From the NCBI GenBank assembly GCA_023402175.1, contig JAEXCN010000395.1, forward strand, positions 12,191 to 76,190: a DNA stretch of 64,000 bases, given 5' to 3'. Under the pieces are notes generated by a model that saw only the letters and a list, made by a program, of their open reading frames with translations, searched no databases and had not been told where the DNA came from. Below, in pieces: positions 35,119 through 42,794 of this stretch (position 1 is the stretch's first letter; every line of letters starts with the position of its first letter). This stretch comes from Pseudomonadota bacterium (lineage in GTDB: Bacteria; Myxococcota_A; Polyangia; Polyangiales; Polyangiaceae). The translations under genes and the position numbers were made by a program.

Positions 35119-36701
35119 AGGTTCACCTGCAGGCGGACCGTCATGCGGTCGTTCTTCAGATCCGTCGGGATGCCGGCCTGGTCGCGACCGAGCTTGTCGC
35201 GAACGATGTCGTACTGGAAAAGGAGCCGCGCGCGACGCTGATATCGAAGTCCGACCATCGGCGAAAACGTCCGAATGCTCCGGTCATTGGGCTGCACCGG
35301 TTTGGCATTCTGGAAGTCGCTCGAGTCGCTGTCGGGGTTGTAATAGTCGGTGCGGAATCCAGCGACCACCCAGTCACCCACTTCCTGGATGAGCGACAGC
35401 ATGTAACCCGTGTGTCGCGTGTCGCGGCCGAGGAGCACGGGATCGGAATAGAAGAGCCCGCGGTCCATGTTGTTGCCGACGTAGAACGCGCCGCCGAGCT
35501 GCGTGTTCTGGGGCATGTCGAGGACGTTCCAGTGGAAGTCCAGCTGGCCGTCGAACCCGAGCGCGAACCGATTGTACGTAGACGATGGGCGCGCAGCGAC
35601 GGCGTCGAGTCCTGTCACCTCTTCGGGCTGGAAGATCCCGTCGCCGTTTCGGTCGGTCCACTGGAGCTGCGGTTTGACTCCGGCAGACTCACGGTGGAAG
35701 CCCTTGCCGACGAGCGAGGATACGCCCGCGCTCACGTCCAATGCCTTTGCCGGCTTCGCGGCGACCCCCAGGCGGCCGCCGACGTCTTTTGCAGAGTCCG
35801 GGTCCTGGAGCGCGAATTCTCGCGTCCCGATGGGCCGCCCGTTGGTTGCGGCGAGCGAGTAGCGGAACCAGCCGAGCGCTCCGGCGATACGGAGACCGAC
35901 GTCGACCTCCGACGGGAACATCGCGCGTGAAGCGAGCGAACGCTCCATGAAGTAGCGGGTCGCCGGCGACGTGAGATTCTCGTCCCCGAACGGAACGCGG
36001 AACTGTCCGAGCGTGACCGAGAGCTGGGGCGGGAGAGGCGGAGCGTTCGAGCCGCGATGGAGGATTGTGGCCTCCGCACGCTGGAGGCCGACGCCCGGCC
36101 CATTCAGGGTATTGCCGTCGAGCTCGAGGAGGACGGCGGCGAACTTCCACTCACGCTCGGCGACGAGACGGGCGCGCGGAATCAAGAATCGATTCTGATT
36201 GAGCGGCCGTCCGTCCTGGGAAATCTCGTTCTGCGACGATTGGTCCGTCTGGAACTGCCCTTGGACATATCCGTAGATGAGGATGCTCTTCCGCGGATCG
36301 TCGGCGCTCTCCCGTCCCGCCTCGCGCGAGATGTCAGCGAGCTTGACGGCCGGCGCCTCGGTCGGCGCCGTCGACGGCTCGGCAGCGGCCGCGGCAACCG
36401 CAGGCCGCGCCTGGAGCTCCTTCATCTGCTGCTCGAGATGCTTGATCGTGGTCTGCTGCTCTTCGAGCTCGGTCTGCTGAGAGCGGACCTGCTCGGACAG
36501 GCGCCGGATCTGCTGCGCGCGCGAAGCAGGCGCGGGCTCGGCGCCGGCAGGAGCTTCGGGCGCCCCCGGCGCGGGCGCCGTGGGAGGCGCAGGCGTGGTG
36601 GGCGGCTTGGGAGTGGCCGGCTTCTCCTCCTGGGCGTGAGCCGATCGAGGAGCAAGGAGCGCGAGGGCGATGAGGAGGGCTGCGTTGCGATACGTAGTCA
36701 A
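35115..36701 (-). CDS. OprO/OprP-like porin with coiled-coil N-terminus
   Basis: I choose the TTG at 36701: AAGGAA lies 6 nt upstream and the product starts with a clean signal peptide (LTTYRNAALLIALALLAPRSAHA). The GTG at 36722 in the same frame is inside a 12-bp hairpin stem. The mature protein (528 residues in all) has a Pro/Ala linker, a coiled-coil (QIRRLSEQVRSQQTELEEQQ, about 60-95) that probably trimerises in the periplasm, and a 16-strand-type barrel with GYVQGQFQTD, RFLIPRARL, TLGQFRVPFGDENL and a C-terminal VRLQVNL. This matches phosphate/polyphosphate-selective porins. Neighbouring pstS-like gene supports phosphate or another anion. Confidence 0.85.
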   Translation of the reverse strand: MTTYRNAALLIALALLAPRSAHAQEEKPATPKPPTTPAPPTAPAPGAPEAPAGAEPAPASRAQQIRRLSEQVRSQQTELEEQQTTIKHLEQQMKELQARPAVAAAAAEPSTAPTEAPAVKLADISREAGRESADDPRKSILIYGYVQGQFQTDQSSQNEISQDGRPLNQNRFLIPRARLVAEREWKFAAVLLELDGNTLNGPGVGLQRAEATILHRGSNAPPLPPQLSVTLGQFRVPFGDENLTSPATRYFMERSLASRAMFPSEVDVGLRIAGALGWFRYSLAATNGRPIGTREFALQDPDSAKDVGGRLGVAAKPAKALDVSAGVSSLVGKGFHRESAGVKPQLQWTDRNGDGIFQPEEVTGLDAVAARPSSTYNRFALGFDGQLDFHWNVLDMPQNTQLGGAFYVGNNMDRGLFYSDPVLLGRDTRHTGYMLSLIQEVGDWVVAGFRTDYYNPDSDSSDFQNAKPVQPNDRSIRTFSPMVGLRYQRRARLLFQYDIVRDKLGRDQAGIPTDLKNDRMTVRLQVNL

Positions 36702-36716
36702 GGGAGTTTCCTTGCG

Positions 36717-36751
36717 CGACACGCGCTGTCCAGAGAGGCCAGCGCGTGTCG
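36717..36751 (-). promoter_or_regulatory. Intra-operon hairpin before the porin gene
   Basis: A 12-bp perfect inverted repeat (CGACACGCGCTG / CAGCGCGTGTCG) with an 11-nt loop lies between the small lipoprotein gene and the porin start, ending just before the porin ribosome-binding site. It is too strong to be ignored as chance; it may be an attenuator, RNase end-point or stabiliser that sets porin level relative to upstream genes. Confidence 0.6.
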
Positions 36752-36785
36752 AACGAGGTTCAGGTGATGAGTCGAGAGGCGTTGC

Positions 36786-37112
36786 TCAGGGGATGTCGGC
36801 CGTCGTCGCCGGCTTGACCTGGAGGTCCACCTTGATTGCGGCGGACTTCGTGCAGCGGTTGAGGAACTCCTTCTGGGTCGTCGGCGTGCCGCAGAAGCAG
36901 CCCGCAGGCGTGTTCGAGCAGGCGCCGCCGTCGGAGTCGTCGGTGCTGCCGTCGGGGAGTGCGCCCGACGAGCTGCCGCCACCATCCCCGGGCGTCCCGG
37001 GGTTGAACCCGCTGCTGTTGTTGGGACCGGTGCCGGTGTCGTCGTTGCAAGCGACGAGGGCGGCGACCGAGATCGAGAGAACGGCGATGAAGGGAATGGC
37101 TCGCTTGAACAT
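36786..37112 (-). CDS. Small lipoprotein with Cys-rich C-terminus
   Basis: The ATG at 37112 is 2 nt after the stop of the pstS-like gene. The 108-residue product starts MFKRAIPFIAVLSISVAALVAC (lipobox Cys22), followed by an acidic Gly/Ser/Asp linker and a C-terminal block CSNTPAGCFCGTPTTQKEFLNRC with four or more Cys, then VDLQVKPATTADIP. GCFCGTP mirrors the PCGCFFEQ stretch near the end of the preceding binding protein, which suggests the two share a small disulfide motif. Function unknown. Confidence 0.75.
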   Translation of the reverse strand: MFKRAIPFIAVLSISVAALVACNDDTGTGPNNSSGFNPGTPGDGGGSSSGALPDGSTDDSDGGACSNTPAGCFCGTPTTQKEFLNRCTKSAAIKVDLQVKPATTADIP

Positions 37113-37114
37113 GA

Positions 37115-38305
37115 TCACTTGGCCTCGCAGAATCCAAAGACGCACTGCTTTCCTGCTCCACACGCCGCGTCGTCCGAGCAGGCGGTGCAGGTCGCCGGCG
37201 CGGTGCCGGAGGCCTCCTGCTCGAAGAAGCAACCGCACGGCTTCTCCGGCTGGTAGGCCGAGAAGTCGCCGGCATCGGCGCTACGCGAGACCTGCATCGC
37301 GCACTTCGGGACGGCGCGGGTCTTCGCGACCGCAGAGACGGCCTCCTTGCTCTCGAGGAGGTCCACGACGGTCTTCACCTTCGCCGGGTACGCGCCGCTC
37401 ACCTTGCGAACGAAGAAGTGAAGGTTGGCCCAGACGGCGTAGTGACCGTCGCGGACGTTGATCATGTCCGAGGCCGTCGACGTGCTGCTCGGGTAGTAAG
37501 CGAAGTCCTGGTCCTTGGCCTGGAAGGCGAGGGGGCGGACCTTCGGCGCAACGCCGTTCGACGGGACGATGTCGTTCAGGGCGATGATGCCGATCGCGGA
37601 GGCGCGGGGCGACGTGTCGAGCGCGCCGAGGACGTCCTTCGCACCTTTCTTGGGCGTCGTGACGGTCTTCTGCGGGAGTAGCCCGAGGGTGCGCGACCAC
37701 GTCTGCCAGGTGCCGGAGTCCTCCGGGCGACCGAAGATGTCGGCCACGACGTTCCACGGTGAAACGCCGAAGCTCGCGTCGCCGTTGCGGCCGATGATGC
37801 CGAACGTGTTGAACGCGGCCTCCGCGCTGATTGCGACCTTGTGGCTCGGGTCGTCGTGCACCGCGAGGGTGAAGGCCTGGACCGGCCCGAGGACGTCGAC
37901 GATGTCCGCCGGAAGGGTCGTATCGCGGCCGCCGAGCGCGCCCGCGCAAGACGACGCGTAGACGTCGGAGACTCCGATGTCCGCCGCGCGCGGATTCGTG
38001 AGCGTGCACGCCGTCGTCGGCGCGGCAGCGTCATACAGAGGAAGCGCGCTTCCAGCGCGGCCCGTCGTCGTCGACGTCGGCGTGATGGCCTCGTACACGC
38101 CGCCGCCGCACGAGCTGCCGTCGCTGCTGTAGATGATCTTCACGCCCTGCGTGACGGCTACCTTGGCGACAGCGGCGATCAGTGGCTGGCTCGCGCTCGA
38201 CCCGCGAATGAGGACGGTGTCCGCATCGCACTCGGCTGCCGACGCGCTCGACGCGATGAAGAGGGACGCGATCGCCCCCGTGGCAATGAGAAGAGACCTA
38301 CGCAT
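37115..38305 (-). CDS. PstS-like periplasmic binding protein with Cys-rich tail
   Basis: The ATG at 38305 with GGAGG upstream gives 396 residues. A signal peptide (1-23, SASA) precedes CDADTVLIRGSSASQPLIAAVAKV, the phosphate-loop-like N-terminus of PstS proteins (G-S-S-x-S), then RAADIGVSDVYAS and SAIGIIALNDIV, typical of the type II binding-protein fold. Residues about 350-396 add a Cys-rich extension (CGCFFEQEASG, CTACSDDAACGAGKQC) not found in standard PstS. No pstC/pstA/pstB genes are nearby; the gene heads a TonB/porin operon instead. It probably binds phosphate or a related oxyanion in the periplasm. Confidence 0.85.
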   Translation of the reverse strand: MRRSLLIATGAIASLFIASSASAAECDADTVLIRGSSASQPLIAAVAKVAVTQGVKIIYSSDGSSCGGGVYEAITPTSTTTGRAGSALPLYDAAAPTTACTLTNPRAADIGVSDVYASSCAGALGGRDTTLPADIVDVLGPVQAFTLAVHDDPSHKVAISAEAAFNTFGIIGRNGDASFGVSPWNVVADIFGRPEDSGTWQTWSRTLGLLPQKTVTTPKKGAKDVLGALDTSPRASAIGIIALNDIVPSNGVAPKVRPLAFQAKDQDFAYYPSSTSTASDMINVRDGHYAVWANLHFFVRKVSGAYPAKVKTVVDLLESKEAVSAVAKTRAVPKCAMQVSRSADAGDFSAYQPEKPCGCFFEQEASGTAPATCTACSDDAACGAGKQCVFGFCEAK

Positions 38306-38319
38306 TGTGCCTCCAGATG

Positions 38320-38340
38320 ACGTGCTGATGTCCAGCACGT
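38320..38340. promoter_or_regulatory. Inverted repeat upstream of the pstS-like gene
   Basis: ACGTGCTG-ATGTC-CAGCACGT is an 8-bp inverted repeat with a 5-nt spacer, centred 25 bp upstream of the start codon. It could be an operator or a 5'-leader hairpin that touches the ribosome-binding site. Confidence 0.5.
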
Positions 38341-38463
38341 GACTCGGTTCGATTCGTTCGTCGCAGCCGGGGCGCAAGATGCTCGACCCCGGTGGCGACA
38401 TGCGGTGGTTGCGGTGACATTCTCGCGACGACCGAAGTCATCGCGTTCGAAGGACGAAGTTCT

Positions 38464-38481
38464 GCGTCACTTGTGTGACGC
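38464..38481. promoter_or_regulatory. Operator-like palindrome
   Basis: GCGTCAC-TTGT-GTGACGC: 7-bp perfect arms, 4-bp spacer, 159 bp upstream of the pstS-like start. Its size and symmetry suit a dimeric helix-turn-helix regulator. Confidence 0.45.
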
Positions 38482-39071
38482 GAAGGAGTTGTTGGTGTCG
38501 GTCAGCGACTCGCGATCGGCCCGCGCATGCCTGAAGAAGCATCGTCGACCGTTCGATGCCGACGTTCGATGGCGAAGTGAGCATCGCGAATCGATCGCGA
38601 TCGAGGCCGGTTCGCGCGCGATCACGAGAGACGCGTGCACGTCGAGCAGGCCGCCTGCAGGGCACGGGCGCAGCAGACGCGTGACGTTCGTGTGAAGCTG
38701 GGCAGTAATCGAGTCACGCCTCGAACGAGCGCTCATCACGACCCGGCGGTGCGCGGACACTTCGAGGCGAGCTCGCCGCTCGTATCGGTGGCGTGTGCAG
38801 ACGCCGACACGAGGGCCAGTCTTGCGGCGAGAGAACGAGAAGCGATGATCGAAGAATCGCGAACGGGCATTGATGCCTCCGTCGACGCGGACAGTTACTA
38901 CGAGCGTCCGCGTGCCGCGCGACAGGTCGGTGCCGAGTTGGCCAAGCGTGCGCGCCAACAGCGTGACGAGATCGAGTCGTGTGGCAGCACCGAGGCGCGC
39001 TTGGCGGGTGTCACCGAGATGTTGCTGTTGGGGCATCGCAGCGTGAAGCTGGAGGGTGCCGTTAAAGGGGA

Positions 39072-39737
39072 ATGGCCAACGTTCTGGTGATCGACAGCGA
39101 CGCAGGACTGCGCATCGCACTTGCGAGCGCGCTCACCGGCGCGGGGCATGAAGTCGAAACGACGTCCTCCGCGAAGGCGGGACTGGCAATTGCTCGCGTA
39201 TGCGCGCCGGAGGTAATCGTCTTCGAACTGGTGCTTCCCGACGGCGACGGTCTCGATCTCTGTCGAGGGCTGCGCGCCGATCCGACCGTGCGCGCGGCGT
39301 TGCTCGTGCTCACTGGAGCGAACGACGAGGAGCTCCGGGTGCGCGCATTCGAGGCGGGCGCGGACGACTTCCTCGCGAAGCCAGCCAGCATGAGAGAGTT
39401 CGTCTTGCGAGTGCGAGCACTGGGGCGCCGCAAGAGCAAGCCACCGACCACCGAGGTGCTCTCGGTCGGAGCGCTGCGGATCAATCGCGCGGCTCGTCGA
39501 GTCGACGTCGCCGGTCTCGATGTCGATCTCACCCGGCGCGAGTTCGATCTCCTCCTGTACCTCGCCGAGCGCCCCGGTCGCGTGCAGACACGTGACGCGC
39601 TGGTCGTGAGCGTGTGGGGCGAAGTTGCGGACTCGGGACGCGTCGTCGACACGACGATCAAACGGCTCCGGAAGAAGCTCGGTGAAGCGTCGCCGGCGCT
39701 CCGCACCATCCGCGGCGTAGGCTACAAATTGGAGTGA
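39072..39737 (+). CDS. OmpR/PhoB-family response regulator with Glu at the phospho-acceptor site
   Basis: The 221-residue protein has a receiver domain (1-118) and a winged-helix DNA-binding domain (about 128-221: LTRREFDLLLYLAERPGRV, VDTTIKRLRKKLG, TIRGVGYKLE). Receiver landmarks are Asp8/Asp10, Thr81 and Lys103, but the phosphorylated Asp is replaced by Glu52 (VIVFELVLPDGDG). Such a change often mimics phosphorylation, so it may bind DNA without a kinase; no histidine kinase gene is nearby. Placed between the PstS/TonB operon (divergent) and amt (103 bp downstream, same strand), it is a candidate regulator of nutrient uptake genes. AAAGGGGA abuts the ATG. Confidence 0.9.
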   Translation: MANVLVIDSDAGLRIALASALTGAGHEVETTSSAKAGLAIARVCAPEVIVFELVLPDGDGLDLCRGLRADPTVRAALLVLTGANDEELRVRAFEAGADDFLAKPASMREFVLRVRALGRRKSKPPTTEVLSVGALRINRAARRVDVAGLDVDLTRREFDLLLYLAERPGRVQTRDALVVSVWGEVADSGRVVDTTIKRLRKKLGEASPALRTIRGVGYKLE

Positions 39738-39759
39738 GGCATCGGCGGACGCACAGTTC

Positions 39760-39792
39760 GCGAAAGCGCGGCGAAACACGCGCGAAACACGC
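39760..39792. promoter_or_regulatory. Three tandem 11-bp repeats upstream of amt
   Basis: Units at 39760-39770 (GCGAAAGCGCG), 39771-39781 and 39782-39792 (both GCGAAACACGC) are directly repeated with an 11-bp period, 49 bp upstream of the amt start. An 11-bp direct-repeat layout is how PhoB/OmpR-family proteins bind DNA head to tail, and such a regulator is encoded immediately upstream. Confidence 0.65.
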
Positions 39793-39840
39793 GCGGACCC
39801 ATGCTCAGGATGAGGGGACGGAAGCTCCGTCGACATCCGC

Positions 39841-41070
39841 ATGAGGATCAACGCTGGTGACACCGCCTGGCTGCTCGTGAGCGCAGCGCTCGTTCTGCTG
39901 ATGACTCCTGCGCTCGCGCTCTTCTACGGCGGCATGGTCCGCAAGAAGAACGTCCTGTCGACCCTGATGTTTTCGCTCACGGCGATCCCGATCGTGAGCG
40001 TCGTCTGGGCCGCGTGCGGCTACTCGCTCGCATTCGGGCCTTCGCACGGCGGCATCATCGGTTCGTTTTCGTCCGTCGGCCTCGGCGATCTCACCACGAC
40101 GGCGCACGGCAGCGTGCCCACGCTCGCCTTTTGTGCGTTCCAGATGATGTTCGCGGTGATCACGCCCGCGTTGATCTCGGGTGCGTTCGCCGAGCGCATG
40201 CGGTTCTCTGCGTACATCCTGTTCGTCACGCTCTGGTCGCTCCTCGTGTACATCCCAGTCGCGCACTGGGTCTGGGCCGAGGACGGCTGGCTCTGCGAGC
40301 TCGGTGCGCTCGACTTCGCCGGCGGTACGGTCGTCCATCTCACGGCCGGTGCATCGGCGCTCGTCTGCGCGATCGTCATCGGCAAGCGCCTCGAATACCC
40401 GCAAAAGCGGCCGCTCCCGCACAACTTGACGATGACGCTCTCGGGCGCGGGCCTGCTGTGGTTCGGCTGGTTCGGCTTCAATGCAGGCAGCGCGCTCACG
40501 AGCGGCTGGCTCGCGGCGCTCGCGTTCGTGACGACGCACCTCGGCGCGTCCGGCGGCGCCCTCGGATGGCTCGTCGTCGAGTGGAAACACCGTGGGAAGC
40601 CGACCGCGCTCGGCGTCGCGTCGGGCCTCGTGGCCGGCCTCGTCGCGATCACGCCCGCTGCCGGGTTCGTCTCGCCCGTGTCCGCGATCGTGATCGGCTT
40701 CGCCGCGTCGTGCGTCTGCTATCTCGCAGTGCTCGCGAAGTACAAGTACGGCTACGACGACTCGCTCGATGCTTTCGGCGTGCACGGGGTCGGTGGCCTG
40801 ACCGGCGCGATCCTCACGGGCGTGTTCGCGGTGAAGCGTACGTTCCCCGGCGTCGTCGATCCGGTGGGCGCTGACGGTCTCCTCGCGGGCAACGTGAAGC
40901 TGCTTGGCGTCCAGGTCCTCGCCTGTACCGTATCGGCGGCGTATGCAGCGCTCGTGACATGGGGCTTGCTCAGGCTGACGGACAAGCTCGTCGGCATCCG
41001 CGTCCCCGTGTCGGACGAGCGCGAAGGGCTCGACACGACACAACACGGCGAAGAGGGGTACGCGGGCTGA
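39841..41070 (+). CDS. amt: Ammonium transporter Amt
   Basis: The 409-residue membrane protein has about eleven helices. The twin pore histidines are His166 (GGTVVHLTAG) and His315 (DAFGVHGVGG); FYGGMVRKKNVLS near 28-40 and WFGWFGFNAGSAL near 207-219 are family signatures, and the Phe-gate region (AFCAFQMMFAVITP) is present. It moves ammonium across the inner membrane. Unlike most amt loci there is no glnK next to it; instead a PhoB-like regulator gene precedes it and tandem repeats lie in its promoter region. The hydrophilic C-terminal tail (about 385-409) is where GlnK normally docks. Confidence 0.95.
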   Translation: MRINAGDTAWLLVSAALVLLMTPALALFYGGMVRKKNVLSTLMFSLTAIPIVSVVWAACGYSLAFGPSHGGIIGSFSSVGLGDLTTTAHGSVPTLAFCAFQMMFAVITPALISGAFAERMRFSAYILFVTLWSLLVYIPVAHWVWAEDGWLCELGALDFAGGTVVHLTAGASALVCAIVIGKRLEYPQKRPLPHNLTMTLSGAGLLWFGWFGFNAGSALTSGWLAALAFVTTHLGASGGALGWLVVEWKHRGKPTALGVASGLVAGLVAITPAAGFVSPVSAIVIGFAASCVCYLAVLAKYKYGYDDSLDAFGVHGVGGLTGAILTGVFAVKRTFPGVVDPVGADGLLAGNVKLLGVQVLACTVSAAYAALVTWGLLRLTDKLVGIRVPVSDEREGLDTTQHGEEGYAG

Positions 41071-41347
41071 TCGGCTCACGCGACGAGGTCATCTCGGCCA
41101 TCGTCCCGAGGAGCTGCGCGCTCCAGGACCTGAAGAACGCCGAGCCGCGGAACGAAGCTCGTCGTCCCGGCATCGGGTCGGTGGCGACGGATGACGACGC
41201 GTCCGGTTGTGACATCCACCCTCGACGTGCTCGTGGGATGGCGTTCTTTGCCACGCGGCGAGGCGTTGACTTCGATGTATAGAGGCGAAGACTCGAGAGG
41301 GGCGTCTCACCGTCTCATCGAACAGACTCGAAGCAAGCGGAGCAGCC

Positions 41348-42052
41348 ATGTCTGACAGGACGCGCGAGGCGAGCCGGGCGCCTCGACCCACGACGGTTCT
41401 CGATCCCCTGCGCCCGGCCGTCGTCGTGCGCCGTCGTGTTTACGATGCTACGCCGGACGAGATGGACGCGCAGCCTCCGCGCGCGTTCACGACCGCGTCG
41501 ACGCCGATGTCGGAGGAAGACGAGGGCGGGCCGCCGTCCTCGATCAACGTTGCTCGCGCGCTCGCCTCCTTGCGTGGCGACGAGCTCAGGCGCGTCGAAG
41601 AGATCGTCGCTGCCGACGAACGCGCCGAGAAGCCGAAGCCGGCCGCCGAGGCCGCGCCCGAGCCGCCGACCTCCGCTCGAGCGGTACCGACGCTGGTCCT
41701 CGGAAAGACGATCGCGCTCTCGGAGCTCGCCAATCGGATGGGCGTCTCGAGCAGCGAGCTTCCGGCGACGCTCGTCGCGCGCGGGTTCTATGCGCTCACC
41801 GCGAAGACCGTGCTGCCTCGCGAGACGGCGCGCGTCATCGCCGAGATGTCTGGCTGGCGCGTCGAGGACGCACCGCCCGAGCAGGAAGAGCCGACACCCG
41901 TGAAGAGCGGGGTGCGCTCGCGCATCGCGAGGAAGCCGAAGATGCGCGGCAAGGCCAAGGTCAAGGCGAAGACCGCGACCAAGGCCAAGGCGAAGCCGAC
42001 GAAGGTCAAGCCGTCGAAGGCAAAGCCTGCCAAGCGTCGGCTCGCGCGCTGA
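41348..42052 (+). CDS. IF2_N-like domain protein with histone H1-like tail
   Basis: The 234-residue protein has three parts. Residues 1-110 are disordered and Pro/Ala/Glu-rich. Residues 114-173 (GKTIALSELANRMGVSSSEL, LVARGFYALTAKTVLPRETA, VIAEMSGWRVE) match the small helical domain at the N-terminus of translation initiation factor 2 (IF2_N). Residues 189-234 are a Lys/Ala/Pro tail of KAK, KPSK and KPAK units like eukaryotic histone H1 and bacterial H1-like DNA-binding proteins. The GTPase domain of IF2 is absent. It may bind DNA or RNA non-specifically. It stands alone downstream of amt after 277 bp in which I see nothing clear. Confidence 0.8.
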   Translation: MSDRTREASRAPRPTTVLDPLRPAVVVRRRVYDATPDEMDAQPPRAFTTASTPMSEEDEGGPPSSINVARALASLRGDELRRVEEIVAADERAEKPKPAAEAAPEPPTSARAVPTLVLGKTIALSELANRMGVSSSELPATLVARGFYALTAKTVLPRETARVIAEMSGWRVEDAPPEQEEPTPVKSGVRSRIARKPKMRGKAKVKAKTATKAKAKPTKVKPSKAKPAKRRLAR

Positions 42053-42090
42053 AGCGTCGCCGAGGAAGGACGAGATCGACGCGCTCGCGC

Positions 42091-42645
42091 TCAGCCGGCT
42101 TCGGTGAAGACGACGTCGAACAGGATCTCGACCGAGTCCTTGACCCGGAACGCGTTCATCGGACCTTTCACCGGATCGGATCCGATCGCATCGAGGGAGA
42201 GGTCGAACGTGCCGGAGACGCGCGCGCCAGCCCCGCCGTCGGCCTCGAGGCGAACCGGGACCGAGCGCTCGACCACGCGACCGTTGGGCGGAACGATGCG
42301 GACGCGCGCACGTCCATCCTCGAGCGCTGCATCGAGGCGCAGGACGGAATCCGGATCTGATGCGTGAAAGACCTCGCGGCGCATCTTGCGGAGGACGTCC
42401 TCGCGATCGGACGGCGAGAGGCCGTCGGGATCGACGTGGCCGTGCTTCAACGTCCCGGCGACGTCGATCTTCGCGATCGGGACCTCGAGGTGGCCCGAGC
42501 CCTTGTTCTCCGCGCCCCGTTCGGCCGCGCCCCGGACGTCGCGACACACGAGCTCGAGGTCGTGCGCGAGCCGCGAAAGCAGGCCCTGCGCAAAGGTCCG
42601 GATGCGGACGCGAGACTTGTCGGGATCGACGGCGAGCTTCGTCAC
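42091..42645 (-). CDS. YceI-like domain protein
   Basis: The 184-residue protein has the lipocalin-like YceI pattern: an N-terminal DPDKSRVRIRTFAQGLLSRLAHDLEL, a central HGHVDPDGLSPSDREDVLRKMRREVF and a C-terminal KGPMNAFRVKDSVEILFDVVF. YceI proteins bind polyisoprenoid lipids in a beta-barrel. There is no signal peptide, so this one is probably cytosolic, unlike E. coli YceI. The match is partial and the ligand cannot be inferred. It is convergent with the IF2_N-like gene. Confidence 0.7.
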   Translation of the reverse strand: MTKLAVDPDKSRVRIRTFAQGLLSRLAHDLELVCRDVRGAAERGAENKGSGHLEVPIAKIDVAGTLKHGHVDPDGLSPSDREDVLRKMRREVFHASDPDSVLRLDAALEDGRARVRIVPPNGRVVERSVPVRLEADGGAGARVSGTFDLSLDAIGSDPVKGPMNAFRVKDSVEILFDVVFTEAG

Positions 42646-42780
42646 GCCGTGAGCATAGCGCGAACGACATTGTCGGACGGGGAGGGATCGGAGCAGGACC
42701 TTGCTGCGTGCAGCTCTTCGCTCGAGGCATTCATGCGTGCGTCAGACGCGACGTACTCGAAGACAGGCGCGTCCACTGGG

Positions 42781-42786
42781 TATACT
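42781..42786 (+). promoter_or_regulatory. Putative -10 element of the GST gene
   Basis: TATACT lies 8 bp before the ATG at 42795. If used, transcription would begin about at the start codon, giving a leaderless mRNA. No convincing -35 element is present. Confidence 0.35.
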
Positions 42787-42794
42787 CCGCCGCC

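Larger units (their letters stand above)
38306..39071. other. 766-bp noncoding region between the TonB operon and the response regulator
   Basis: The longest gap in the window. Open frames on both strands (38635-39090 plus, 38467-39120 minus) show no family signature and each would overlap the regulator start. Besides the inverted repeat at 38320-38340 it holds a second palindrome, GCGTCAC-TTGT-GTGACGC, at 38464-38481. Both promoters must lie here; I cannot point to a clear -35/-10 pair or a canonical Pho box. Confidence 0.55.

Noticed and set aside
38345..38365. GGTTCGATTC, similar to a tRNA T-loop
   Set aside because: The flanking bases cannot form the T-stem and no acceptor, D or anticodon arms are present.
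38635..39090. Possible small gene before the response regulator
   Set aside because: No family signature or ribosome-binding site, and it overlaps the regulator start out of frame.
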